The position numbers and the translations under genes are program-made. Positions 24,893 through 33,319 of a stretch of DNA of 64,000 nucleotides are shown in pieces; the first letter of the stretch is position 1, and each line of letters starts with the position of its first letter. Below the pieces are notes generated by a model. It searched no databases, was not told the DNA's origin, and saw only the letters and a program-made list of their open reading frames with translations. The stretch is from Bradyrhizobium diazoefficiens. GTDB lineage: Bacteria > Pseudomonadota > Alphaproteobacteria > Rhizobiales > Xanthobacteraceae. The stretch spans positions 2,604,001-2,668,000 of the forward strand of contig NZ_CP067041.1 of assembly GCF_016599855.1 (NCBI RefSeq), in the 5' to 3' direction.

Positions 24893-26512
24893 TTACTTCG
24901 CATCCTCCAAAATCATCGCCGCGCCCTTCTCGGCGATCATCGCCGTGGGCGTGTTGGTATTGCCCGAAGTGATCGTCGGCATGATGGAGGCATCGACGAC
25001 GCGAAGACCGCCGAGGCCGTAAAACCGCAGGCGCTCGTCGACCACGGCCATGGGATCGCTCATCGCGCCCATCTTCGCCGTGCCAACGGGATGAAAGATG
25101 GTGGTGCCGATATCGCCGGCGGCTTTGGCAAGCGAGGCATCGTCGTCGCCGACGGTGGGACCGGGCAGATATTCGCTCGGGTGATATTTGGCCAGCGCCT
25201 TCTGCTGCATCAGCCGGCGCGTGGTGCGAATGGCGTCGGCGCCGACCTGGCGGTCGTCGTCGGTCGACAGATAATTCGGCGCGATGATCGGCTTCTCGTC
25301 GGGACTCGCCGAGCGCAGCCGCACGGTTCCGCGCGAGGTCGGCTGGAGATTGCAAGCGCTCACGGTGATCGCGGGGAAGCGGTGCAGGGGATCGCCGAAC
25401 TTGTCGAGCGACAGCGGCTGCACGTGAAATTGGAGGTTGGCGCGCTCGCGTGTCGCATCGGAGCGCGTGAAGATGCCGAGCTGCGACGGTGCCATGGTCA
25501 GCGGACCACGGCGGCGGAAGGCGTAGTCGAGGCCCATCAGGCCGCGGCGGAACAGATTGTAATAAGTCTCATTCAGCGTCCGCACGCCCTCGACCTTGTA
25601 GATCGCGCGCTGCTGCAGATGGTCCTGCAGATTGCGCCCCACGCCGGGCTTGTCCATCACGATGTCGATGCCGAGCGGCGAGAGCCAGTCGGCAGGCCCG
25701 ATGCCGGAGCGATGCAGCACCTGCACCGAACCGATGGAGCCGGCCGAGAGGATTACCTCGCGCTTGGCGCGCGCCTCGATGATCTCGCCGTTCTGGATGA
25801 AGCGAACGCCGACGGCGCGGCCCTGCTCGACGATGAGGCGGTCGACCAGCACATGTTTCTCGAGCCGCAAATTCGCGCGGTTCAGCGCCGGCTTGAGGAA
25901 GCCGCGCGCGGACGACCAGCGCCGGCCCCGCTTCTGGTTGACGTGGAAATAGCTGGTGCCTTCGTTGTCGCCGGTATTGAAGTCCGGGATTCGCTTGATG
26001 CCCATCTCCTCGGCTGCGTCGCCGACCGCATCGAGCACGTCCCACGACAGCCGCGGTGCCTCGATGCGCCAGCCGCCGCCGGCGCCGTGATGCTCGTTTG
26101 GCCCAAGGAAGTGATCTTCCAACCGCTTGAACAGCGGCAGCACGTCGTCATAGCCCCAGCCGGTCATGCCGAGCTGGCGCCAGTGATCGTAATCGGCGGC
26201 CTGGCCCCGCATCGAGATCATGGCGTTGATGGCCGAGCAGCCGCCGATCACCTTACCGCGGGGATAGGCCAGCGAGCGGCCATTCAGGCCCGGCTCGGCC
26301 TCGGTCTTGAACATCCAGTCCGAGCGCGGATTGCCGATCGCGAAGAGATAGCCGACCGGAATATGGAACCAGATCCAGTTGTCGTCGCCGCCGGCCTCGA
26401 GCACGAGGACGCGGTTCTTGGGCTCGGCCGACAGTCGGTTGGCGACGATGCAGCCGGCTGTGCCGGCGCCCACGACAATGTAATCAAACTCACCTTCGAG
26501 TCGCCTTGGCAT
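24893..26512 (-). CDS. GMC-family FAD oxidoreductase (choline/alcohol dehydrogenase-like)
   Basis: A 539-aa glucose-methanol-choline oxidoreductase. The FAD motif is VVGAGTAGCIVANRL (Gly15, Gly17, Gly20); the first GMC signature region reads GKVIGGCSAINAMISMRG, and the second reads SAGSIGSVQVLHRSGIG. The catalytic His/Asn pair lies in IFHPVGTAKMG and GNTNTPTAMIAEKGA near the C-terminus. The substrate (choline, an alcohol or a polyethylene glycol-like compound) cannot be told from sequence. No betaine-aldehyde dehydrogenase is nearby. The gene stands alone, divergent from the M20 gene. Confidence 0.92.
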   Translation of the reverse strand: MPRRLEGEFDYIVVGAGTAGCIVANRLSAEPKNRVLVLEAGGDDNWIWFHIPVGYLFAIGNPRSDWMFKTEAEPGLNGRSLAYPRGKVIGGCSAINAMISMRGQAADYDHWRQLGMTGWGYDDVLPLFKRLEDHFLGPNEHHGAGGGWRIEAPRLSWDVLDAVGDAAEEMGIKRIPDFNTGDNEGTSYFHVNQKRGRRWSSARGFLKPALNRANLRLEKHVLVDRLIVEQGRAVGVRFIQNGEIIEARAKREVILSAGSIGSVQVLHRSGIGPADWLSPLGIDIVMDKPGVGRNLQDHLQQRAIYKVEGVRTLNETYYNLFRRGLMGLDYAFRRRGPLTMAPSQLGIFTRSDATRERANLQFHVQPLSLDKFGDPLHRFPAITVSACNLQPTSRGTVRLRSASPDEKPIIAPNYLSTDDDRQVGADAIRTTRRLMQQKALAKYHPSEYLPGPTVGDDDASLAKAAGDIGTTIFHPVGTAKMGAMSDPMAVVDERLRFYGLGGLRVVDASIMPTITSGNTNTPTAMIAEKGAAMILEDAK

Positions 26513-26685
26513 TCTGCTTCCACCGGATGATCTTTAAGCGCTTCATCCTAATAGGCAGACCGAGACGATGGGGACAAGCCCGGGCATGACGAGAGAACAG
26601 GGCTACCTTCGAACGGCGGCAGTTAGGTGGACTGGCGCTTGCATGGTAGACACGCCTGTATTTTCAACAAAGCTTGAGACCCTCC

Positions 26686-27858
26686 ATGCCCATCGTGAAC
26701 CGCGTCGCCGACCTTCAACCCGATATCCAGGCCTGGCGGCGGGACATCCACCAGCACCCCGAGCTGCTGTACGATGTCCATCGCACCGCAGCATTCGTCG
26801 CGGACCGCCTGCGCGAGTTTGGCTGCGACGAGGTCGTGACCGGCATCGGGCAGACCGGCGTGGTCGGGGTGATCAAGGGCAACAAGCCGGCCGGCGAGGG
26901 GCTCAAGGTGATCGGTCTGCGCGCCGACATGGACGCGCTGCCCGTCGAGGAGCAGACCAACCTGCCTTACGCCTCCAAGACTCCGGGCAAGATGCACGCC
27001 TGTGGCCACGACGGCCACACCGCGATGCTGCTCGGCGCGGCGCGCTACCTCGCCGAGACTCGCAACTTCGCCGGCGATGCGATCGTCATCTTCCAGCCGG
27101 CTGAGGAAGGCGGCGCCGGCGGCGCAGCGATGGTCAAGGACGGCATGATGGAGCGCTTCGGCATCGAGCAGGTCTACGGCATGCATAACGGCCCCGGCAT
27201 CCCGATCGGCTCGTTCGCGATTCGGCCGGGCCCGATCATGGCGGCGACCGACGAGGTCGACATCATGATCGAGGGCCTCGGCGGCCACGCCGCCCGTCCG
27301 CACAAATGCGTCGACTCCGTCTTTGTCGGTGCGCAGGTGATCACCGCGTTGCAGTCGATCGTCGCGCGCAGCGTCGATCCCTTGGAATCGGCCGTGATCT
27401 CGATCTGCGAGTTTCACGCCGGCAACGCCCGCAACGTGATCCCGCAAACCGCGACGCTAAGGGGAACCATCCGCACGTTGTCGCCGGAGGTCCGCAAGCT
27501 GGTCGAGAAGCGCGTGCGCGAAGTGGTGGCGGGCGTGGCCCAGATCACGGGCGCGAAGATCGATTTGCACTACAAGCGCAACTATCCCGTCGTGAACAAC
27601 CACGCCGCGGAGACCGAGGTGGCGACGCGCATTGCCAAGCAAGTCGCAGGCGATGCCAATGTGCATGAGATGCCGCCGCTGATGGGCGGTGAGGACTTTG
27701 CCTACATGCTGGAAGCGCGTCCCGGCGCGTTCATCTTCTGCGGCAATGGCGACAGCGCCGGCCTGCATCACCCCGCCTACAATTTCAACGACGAGGCGAT
27801 CGTGTTCGGGACGTCCTATTGGGTCAAGCTGGTCGAGGAGCAGCTCGCGGCATCGTGA
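26686..27858 (+). CDS. M20 amidohydrolase (hippurate hydrolase-like)
   Basis: A 390-aa M20D peptidase/amidohydrolase, the group that includes hippurate hydrolase and N-acyl-amino-acid deacylases. Metal ligands: Cys106 and His108 in HACGHDGH, the Glu pair in QPAEEGGAGG, His in YGMHNGPG and the C-terminal His in LHHPAYNFND. Asp81 in LRADMDALP is the usual conserved Asp. A dimerisation domain lies about residues 185-300. ATG 26686 is chosen over an in-frame TTG at 26674. Followed by a strong terminator. Confidence 0.92.
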   Translation: MPIVNRVADLQPDIQAWRRDIHQHPELLYDVHRTAAFVADRLREFGCDEVVTGIGQTGVVGVIKGNKPAGEGLKVIGLRADMDALPVEEQTNLPYASKTPGKMHACGHDGHTAMLLGAARYLAETRNFAGDAIVIFQPAEEGGAGGAAMVKDGMMERFGIEQVYGMHNGPGIPIGSFAIRPGPIMAATDEVDIMIEGLGGHAARPHKCVDSVFVGAQVITALQSIVARSVDPLESAVISICEFHAGNARNVIPQTATLRGTIRTLSPEVRKLVEKRVREVVAGVAQITGAKIDLHYKRNYPVVNNHAAETEVATRIAKQVAGDANVHEMPPLMGGEDFAYMLEARPGAFIFCGNGDSAGLHHPAYNFNDEAIVFGTSYWVKLVEEQLAAS

Positions 27859-27881
27859 CGCGCTGAGCGGAAGTGCAAATG

Positions 27882-27912
27882 AAAAAGGCCCGTGCATCGC
27901 ACGGGCCTTTTT
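27882..27912. terminator. Bidirectional Rho-independent terminator
   Basis: AAAAAGGCCCGTGC and GCACGGGCCTTTTT form a perfect stem around ATC, with A and T runs at the two ends. It lies between the convergent amidohydrolase and phosphate transporter genes. Confidence 0.93.
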
Positions 27913-27933
27913 CATCGTATGTCGTGCCGGGGC

Positions 27934-29556
27934 TCAGAACAGGTGCGAGAACAAATAATAGAGCGCGCCCGAGATGATCATCGCGGCCGGCAGGGTCAGC
28001 ACCCAGGCCATGGCGATATTGCGGATCGTTGCCCATTGCAGGCCCGATCCGTTGGCGGCCATGGTGCCCGCGATGCCGGATGACAGCACGTGGGTGGTCG
28101 AGACCGGCAGGCCGTAGACGTCGGCGGCGGCGATGGTGGCGGCCGCGGTGATCTCGGCGCAGGCGCCCTGCGCGTAGGTCAGATGCGTCTTGCCGATCTT
28201 CTCGCCGACCGTGACCACGATGCGCTTCCAGCCGACCATGGTGCCGAGACCAAGCGCGATGGCGACCGCGATCTTCACCCAGCCGGGGATGAACTTCGTC
28301 GCGCTGTCGAGCGAGCCCTTGTAGGCGTTGAGCACGGTGACGTCGGGAGCGCCGAGCTCGGCTGCCTTGTCCTTCATCAGGAAGCGCAGCGCTTCCGAGA
28401 CGAGGTACATGTCGTTACGGGTGTTGCCGACGAGGTCGGCCGGCACCTTGGAGAGCGAGCCGTAGGTGGTCACCTGCTTGGAGATATCGCGCACAAGCAC
28501 GGCGAGCGACGGGAAGGTGCCGCCGTTGACTTCGCGCGTGGCGACGTAGCTGGTCACGGCGGGACGCGGATTGCCGATCACGCTGTAGCCAGCGGCCTTG
28601 CCTTCGATGATCTTGCTGGCGGCCTCCGAGCTCTGGCTGAACGCGACGATCTGGCTCTCCGGCAGCGCGCGGTTGAGCGCGTAGGCGGTCGGCACGGTGC
28701 CGATCAGGATCAGCATGATCAGGCCCATGCCCTTCTGACCGTCATTGGAGCCGTGGAAAAAGCTCACCAGCGTGCAGGTGAGGATCAGGATGCCGCGGAT
28801 CCACCACGGCGGCGGCTGGTCGCCCTTCGGCTCGCCGAACAAGGCGGGCGTGGCGCGCAGCAGCACGGTGCGCAGGATCAGGAGCAGGCCGGCGGCGAGT
28901 GCGAAGCCGAACAGCGGCGACAGCAGCAGCGCCTTGCCGATGTTGGCGGCCTGGGACCAGTCGACGCCGGAGGTGCCGCTGCGGCCATGCAGGATCGCGT
29001 TCATGATGCCGACGCCCATGATCGAGCCGATCAGCGTGTGCGAGCTCGAGGCCGGCAGGCCGAAATACCAGGTGCCGACGTTCCAGATGATGGCGGCGAT
29101 CAACAGTGCGAACACCATGGCGAAACCGGCGCTGGAGCCGACCTGGAGGATCAGCTCGACGGGCAGCAGCGAGACGATGCCGAACGCGACCGCGCCGGAG
29201 GACAGCAGCACGCCGAACAGGTTGAACATGCCGGACCACACCACGGCGACGTGAGCGGGAAGCGAACGGGTGTAGATCACGGTTGCGACCGCGTTGGCGG
29301 TGTCGTGGAAGCCGTTCACGAACTCGAAGCCGAGCGCGATCAGGAGTGCGACGAAAAGCAGGAGGAAGGGAGCGAAAGTCTTGACCTGCGCGCCGGCCGC
29401 ATCGACGTCGACCCAGATGCTGTAGGCGACGAAGAGCAGTGCGGCGGCGATCACCCCCATGTAGATCACGCCGGTGAGCGGATGGAAGCCGCGATTGAGG
29501 TCAGGTCCCTTACTCAAAGCAGGCTCGATGGAGCCCGGCAAAGCAACGCCACTCAT
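27934..29556 (-). CDS. pit: PiT-family inorganic phosphate transporter
   Basis: A 540-aa inner-membrane phosphate transporter (low-affinity, ion-coupled). The two family signatures are present: GFEFVNGFHDTANAVATVIY near residues 75-95 and GLPVSTTHVLSSGIAGT near 485-500. About ten to twelve membrane segments with a central soluble loop (about residues 300-430) fit the long Pit subclass. ATG 29556 has AGGAG 8 bp upstream. The open frame continues beyond this start, across the next gene, but that extension has no family features. The gene stands alone. Confidence 0.93.
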   Translation of the reverse strand: MSGVALPGSIEPALSKGPDLNRGFHPLTGVIYMGVIAAALLFVAYSIWVDVDAAGAQVKTFAPFLLLFVALLIALGFEFVNGFHDTANAVATVIYTRSLPAHVAVVWSGMFNLFGVLLSSGAVAFGIVSLLPVELILQVGSSAGFAMVFALLIAAIIWNVGTWYFGLPASSSHTLIGSIMGVGIMNAILHGRSGTSGVDWSQAANIGKALLLSPLFGFALAAGLLLILRTVLLRATPALFGEPKGDQPPPWWIRGILILTCTLVSFFHGSNDGQKGMGLIMLILIGTVPTAYALNRALPESQIVAFSQSSEAASKIIEGKAAGYSVIGNPRPAVTSYVATREVNGGTFPSLAVLVRDISKQVTTYGSLSKVPADLVGNTRNDMYLVSEALRFLMKDKAAELGAPDVTVLNAYKGSLDSATKFIPGWVKIAVAIALGLGTMVGWKRIVVTVGEKIGKTHLTYAQGACAEITAAATIAAADVYGLPVSTTHVLSSGIAGTMAANGSGLQWATIRNIAMAWVLTLPAAMIISGALYYLFSHLF

Positions 29557-29678
29557 TGGAAGTCTCCTGTCCCAAGGCCCAAATTTTGCGCGCGGCATGT
29601 GACAGGCGGTTGAAATGACGGGCAGAGACTTGAAATGGCGCGAGTTCTCCACGGCTGGTTGCATGCATCCGAACCGCC

Positions 29679-31121
29679 TCAGGCGGCGCGCGAGGATTTT
29701 CGCTGCAACGCGGCGGCAATTTTCAGGTCTTCGACAAAGCGCTGATATTCCAGCACCTTCGCCTCCGGATCGGGCAGCCGCAGTAGATAGGACGGATGCA
29801 CCGTCACCAGAGCTTTGCGCCCATCGGGGAGGTCTATGACCCGGCCGCGGGTCTTGCCGATGGGCGTGATCTTGCCGAACACGCTTTGTGCGGCGGTGGC
29901 GCCCATCGCCACGATGAGGTCGGGCTGGATTGCCGAAACTTCCCGCTCGTACCATTGCCGGCAGGCCCGGATCTCCGGCGTCGTCGGCTTCTGGTGGAGG
30001 CGGATCTTTCCGCGCGGCACGAATTTGAAGTGCTTGACTGCGTTGGTGACATAGACCTTCTTGCGGTCGACGCCGGCCTCCGCAAGCGCACGGTCGAGCA
30101 TTTGGCCGGCCGGACCGACGAAGGGATGGCCGGCAAGGTCTTCCTTGTCGCCGGGCTGCTCGCCGACCAGCATGATATTGGCGTTCTTCGGGCCTTCGCC
30201 GAACACGGTCTGCGTGGCGTCCTTGTAGAGATGGCAAGCGCGGCAATGTGCGGCTTCTTCGCGAAGCGCTTCGAGATCGTCGGCAGCAAGCTTGCGTTTC
30301 ATCGGAGCCTCCGGCCGCTTCTGAGGCTTGTGCGGATCGGTTGCGGCATTGGCGATCATGGCGCCGGTCATGCGCTCGGCGTCCTCGATCAGGGGTCTAA
30401 TGATCGAAGCCTCCGGCAGGTTCCTCCAGTATTTCTTCGGCATCTCGGTTTGCATCGCCTTCACCTTCAACCGCGCCGGGTTGAAGATGCTGGCGTAGTA
30501 GCGCCGCCAGGTTTCCTCAAGCCGGTCTTCGCCCGGTGCTTCGCTCTTGCTCACGCCCGGCGTGAACGAGAGCGCGTGGCCGTCCCAATGGGCGCAGAGG
30601 TCCGGCGTCAGGATCGACCAGGGCATGTCGGCAAAGCGCTTTGCGAAGAACGGCGCGGCGAGCTCGACGATGTAATGTTCCGGCTCGAACCAGGCGACGT
30701 AATGCGCTGCGCGTTCCCTGCCGATCTCGCGGAAGCGCACGAAGGCATGCATCTTGTGCTCGTCGCGATGGACCGCTCTCGCCATGACCGTGACCAGCGC
30801 GACATCAGGGTCGGTTGCGACCTCGATGAGATCGTGATTGTCCTTCAGCCGAAAAAGCAGGCGATAGAGGATCGCAAAACGCTCGGGATCGCGATGCAGG
30901 ATTGCGGCCTGGGCGAGGTCAACGAATTTGCCTGATACGTTGAAGGTGCCGTCGTTCACCTCGAGGATCGGAGATGGCGCGGACGGCGCGAACAACTCGG
31001 CTTCGCCGCCTTGCACGGCCCAGGTGACGTCGGTGGGCTTCACGTGATGAAGCACGAGCGTCCGCGCGGCTTTGCGCCAGCCATCGAAATCGGTTTCGGT
31101 GTCGAGGGTGATGTACTGCAT
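29679..31121 (-). CDS. UdgX-type uracil-DNA glycosylase fused to a DUF4130-like domain
   Basis: A 480-aa two-domain protein. Residues 1-245 form a DUF4130-like domain of unknown chemistry that regularly pairs with a radical SAM repair protein. Residues 280-470 are a UdgX uracil-DNA glycosylase: GEQPGDKED (320-328), VTNAVKHFKF (358-367), KIRLH (372-376) and HPSYLLR (442-448). In Mycobacterium UdgX the equivalent His of KRRIH bonds covalently to the abasic site; His376 aligns with it. Cys293 and Cys296 are candidate iron-sulfur ligands, with Cys387 a third. The start overlaps the stop of the radical SAM gene. It probably acts in repair of uracil or damaged bases. Confidence 0.88.
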   Translation of the reverse strand: MQYITLDTETDFDGWRKAARTLVLHHVKPTDVTWAVQGGEAELFAPSAPSPILEVNDGTFNVSGKFVDLAQAAILHRDPERFAILYRLLFRLKDNHDLIEVATDPDVALVTVMARAVHRDEHKMHAFVRFREIGRERAAHYVAWFEPEHYIVELAAPFFAKRFADMPWSILTPDLCAHWDGHALSFTPGVSKSEAPGEDRLEETWRRYYASIFNPARLKVKAMQTEMPKKYWRNLPEASIIRPLIEDAERMTGAMIANAATDPHKPQKRPEAPMKRKLAADDLEALREEAAHCRACHLYKDATQTVFGEGPKNANIMLVGEQPGDKEDLAGHPFVGPAGQMLDRALAEAGVDRKKVYVTNAVKHFKFVPRGKIRLHQKPTTPEIRACRQWYEREVSAIQPDLIVAMGATAAQSVFGKITPIGKTRGRVIDLPDGRKALVTVHPSYLLRLPDPEAKVLEYQRFVEDLKIAAALQRKSSRAA

Positions 31122-32356
31122 CAGAAGCCAAGCCCTAATTGTGTTGCCTTCGGCTTGAACCGCTCGATCAGCCGTACCTCGTCGAGGCGATGCGGCGAGG
31201 GGCGGTGATCGCTGAGGACGATGAACGGCAGCGCCTTGTTACGAGGTACATGCAATCGCGCGAGATCGGAGAGGCGGATCGTGGTGGTGCGCCGGGTCGC
31301 GATGATGCGTTCAACCGCCTTGGTGCCGAAGCCCGGCACGCGCAGCAGCTCCTCGCGGCTGGCGCGGTTGACGTCGAGCGGGAAGCGGTCGCGATGACGC
31401 AGTGCCCAGGCGAGTTTCGGATCGATGTCGAGCGGCAGCATCGCGCCGCCGTCGACGATCTCGCCGACGTCGAAGCCGTAGAACCGCATCAGCCAGTCGG
31501 CCTGGTAGAGCCGGTGCTCGCGCAGCAGTGGCGGCGCGCGCAGAGGCAGTGCGCGGCTCGCATCTGGGATCGGGCTGAAGGCGGAGTAATAGACGCGCCT
31601 CAGCCGGTATGAGCCGTAGAGATTGGAGCTGGTGTGGAGAATGGTGTGGTCGGAAGCGCCATCGGCGCCGACGATCATCTGTGTGCTTTGTCCGGCTGGC
31701 GCGAAGCGCTGCGATTTTGTTTTCGTCTTCGCGGTGCCGCCTTCCTCGGCCTCGTCCAGTTTCAGCCGCAGCCGGCCCATGGTGCGGCGGATCGCGCGGA
31801 CGTCCTTTTCCGGCGCGAATTGCTGCAGGCTCGTTTCTTCAGGCATCTCGATGTTGATGGAGAGGCGGTCGGCATATTTGCCGGCTTCCGCGATCAGCGC
31901 GTCGTCTGCCTCCGGAATGGTTTTCAGGTGAATGTAGCCGCGGAAGTGATGCTCCTCGCGCAGCTTTCGTGCGACGCTGACCACCTGCTCCATGGTGTAA
32001 TCAGGATTGCGGATGATGCCGGAGGAGAGAAACAATCCTTCGATGTAGTTGCGCCGATAGAAGTCGATCGTGAGCTTGACCAATTCGTCGATGGTGAAGC
32101 GGGCGCGCGGCACGTTGGAGGAGGCGCGGTTGACGCAATAGAGGCAGTCGTAATTGCAGGCGTTGGTGAACAGCACCTTGAGCAGCGAGATGCAGCGTCC
32201 GTCCGGCGCGTAGGAATGGCAGATGCCCATGCCGGGCGCGGTCGAGCCCATGCCTTTGCCGTCGCTGGAATCCCGCTTTTCGGTGCCGCTGGAGGCACAG
32301 GAAGCATCGTATTTGGCGGCGTCCGCCAGGATCTCCAGCTTGCGTTGTACGTCCAT
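31121..32356 (-). CDS. Putative DNA modification/repair radical SAM protein
   Basis: A 411-aa radical SAM protein with the cluster motif CNYDCLYC (x3, x2 spacing) at about residues 67-74 and a helix-hairpin-helix-like region near 340-370 (VNRASREELLRVPGFGTKAVERI, in pieces), which would bind DNA. This family is usually encoded beside the DUF4130/UdgX partner, as here. The true substrate is unknown. It starts the two-gene leftward operon; a LexA box lies 82 bp upstream, between it and imuA, so SOS control of both directions is possible. Confidence 0.86.
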   Translation of the reverse strand: MDVQRKLEILADAAKYDASCASSGTEKRDSSDGKGMGSTAPGMGICHSYAPDGRCISLLKVLFTNACNYDCLYCVNRASSNVPRARFTIDELVKLTIDFYRRNYIEGLFLSSGIIRNPDYTMEQVVSVARKLREEHHFRGYIHLKTIPEADDALIAEAGKYADRLSINIEMPEETSLQQFAPEKDVRAIRRTMGRLRLKLDEAEEGGTAKTKTKSQRFAPAGQSTQMIVGADGASDHTILHTSSNLYGSYRLRRVYYSAFSPIPDASRALPLRAPPLLREHRLYQADWLMRFYGFDVGEIVDGGAMLPLDIDPKLAWALRHRDRFPLDVNRASREELLRVPGFGTKAVERIIATRRTTTIRLSDLARLHVPRNKALPFIVLSDHRPSPHRLDEVRLIERFKPKATQLGLGF

Positions 32357-32437
32357 CCCGGAATCCCTTTGATTCAGCTTATGAATCCGATTGGGCGCAA
32401 TTCGATTGACTCTTCGGGCGCCGTTAGCTTTATATTA

Positions 32438-32452
32438 GAACATATCATGAAC
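32438..32452. promoter_or_regulatory. LexA (SOS) box
   Basis: GAACATATCATGAAC fits the alphaproteobacterial LexA consensus GAAC-N7-GAAC exactly. It lies 67 bp before the imuA start and 82 bp before the divergent radical SAM gene. Confidence 0.85.
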
Positions 32453-32518
32453 AAATGAGCCAGCCGCTGGTTCTCTTTTTGAGAGCCTTCGGCAATCACC
32501 TCTGAAGGAGCGGCGAGC

Positions 32519-33319
32519 ATGAGCGGCGCACGCATGAGCGCGCTTGCGACCTTGCGCAGCCAGATCGAACGGATCGAGACGACGGAAATCGTGCATCATC
32601 ACGACCGCGTTGCGCTCGGCCACAGCGAGGTGGACTGCGCCTTGAAAGGCGGGCTCGCGCGCGCGGCGATCCACGAGGTGTTTTGCGCTGGGTCTCAGGG
32701 CGCAGCCGCAACGGGCTTTGTCACCGGTCTTGCGGGCCGCGTCACGGTGCGCCGGCCGCTGCTGTGGGTGCGGCAGGATTTCTCAGAGATAGAGACCGGT
32801 GCGCTGTCGATGAGCGGGCTCGCCGAGCTTGGTCTCGATCCGCGCCGCGTGGTGATGGTGCGTGCCGCCGATGTCGAGAGCGCGCTACGCACTTCGGCCG
32901 ATGCGCTCGCCTGCGATGCGCTCGGCGCCGTCGTGCTCGAGCTCTGGGGCGAGACCAGGCAGTTCGATCTCGTGGCGAGCCGCAAGCTGACACTGGCCGC
33001 GCAATCGTCCGGCGTCACCGGTCTGTTGCTTCGGATGGCGGCGCAACCGATGCCCTCGACCGCGGAGACGCGATGGATGCTGCGCGCGGCACATTCGCCG
33101 CCGGGGCTGGCATCAATGCCTGCGGCGCCTTGGAGCGCCTGGGGCGCGCCGCGCTTCGATGCCGAACTGTTGCGCAATCGTCATGGCCCATGCGGCCGGT
33201 GGATCATGGAATGGAAATGTGATGAGTGCCAGTTCAGTGAACCGTCGGCGTATTCTCAGCCTGTGGCTGCCGCGCCTGCCCATCGACCGGATCCAGCGAT
33301 TCTTCTGCGCGCTGGGTAA
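32519..33319 (+). CDS. imuA: ImuA, RecA-like mutagenesis accessory protein
   Basis: A 266-aa member of the ImuA family, which works with ImuB and DnaE2 in damage-induced mutagenesis. It has the typical N-terminal LATLRSQIERIE, a RecA-like core starting ALKGGLARAAIHEVF, and a C-terminal RWIMEWKCDECQFSEP. The classic Walker A is degenerate. The ATG at 32519 follows GAAGGAG. The coding sequence overlaps the likely imuB start by 98 bp in another frame, a long overlap. First gene of an imuA-imuB-dnaE2 operon under a LexA box. Confidence 0.92.
   Translation: MSGARMSALATLRSQIERIETTEIVHHHDRVALGHSEVDCALKGGLARAAIHEVFCAGSQGAAATGFVTGLAGRVTVRRPLLWVRQDFSEIETGALSMSGLAELGLDPRRVVMVRAADVESALRTSADALACDALGAVVLELWGETRQFDLVASRKLTLAAQSSGVTGLLLRMAAQPMPSTAETRWMLRAAHSPPGLASMPAAPWSAWGAPRFDAELLRNRHGPCGRWIMEWKCDECQFSEPSAYSQPVAAAPAHRPDPAILLRAG

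Noticed and set aside
29557..30246. Upstream extension of the phosphate transporter frame
   Set aside because: The extension lies over the UdgX gene and reads as low-complexity, Arg/Pro-rich sequence. ATG 29556 has a good ribosome site and the family start.
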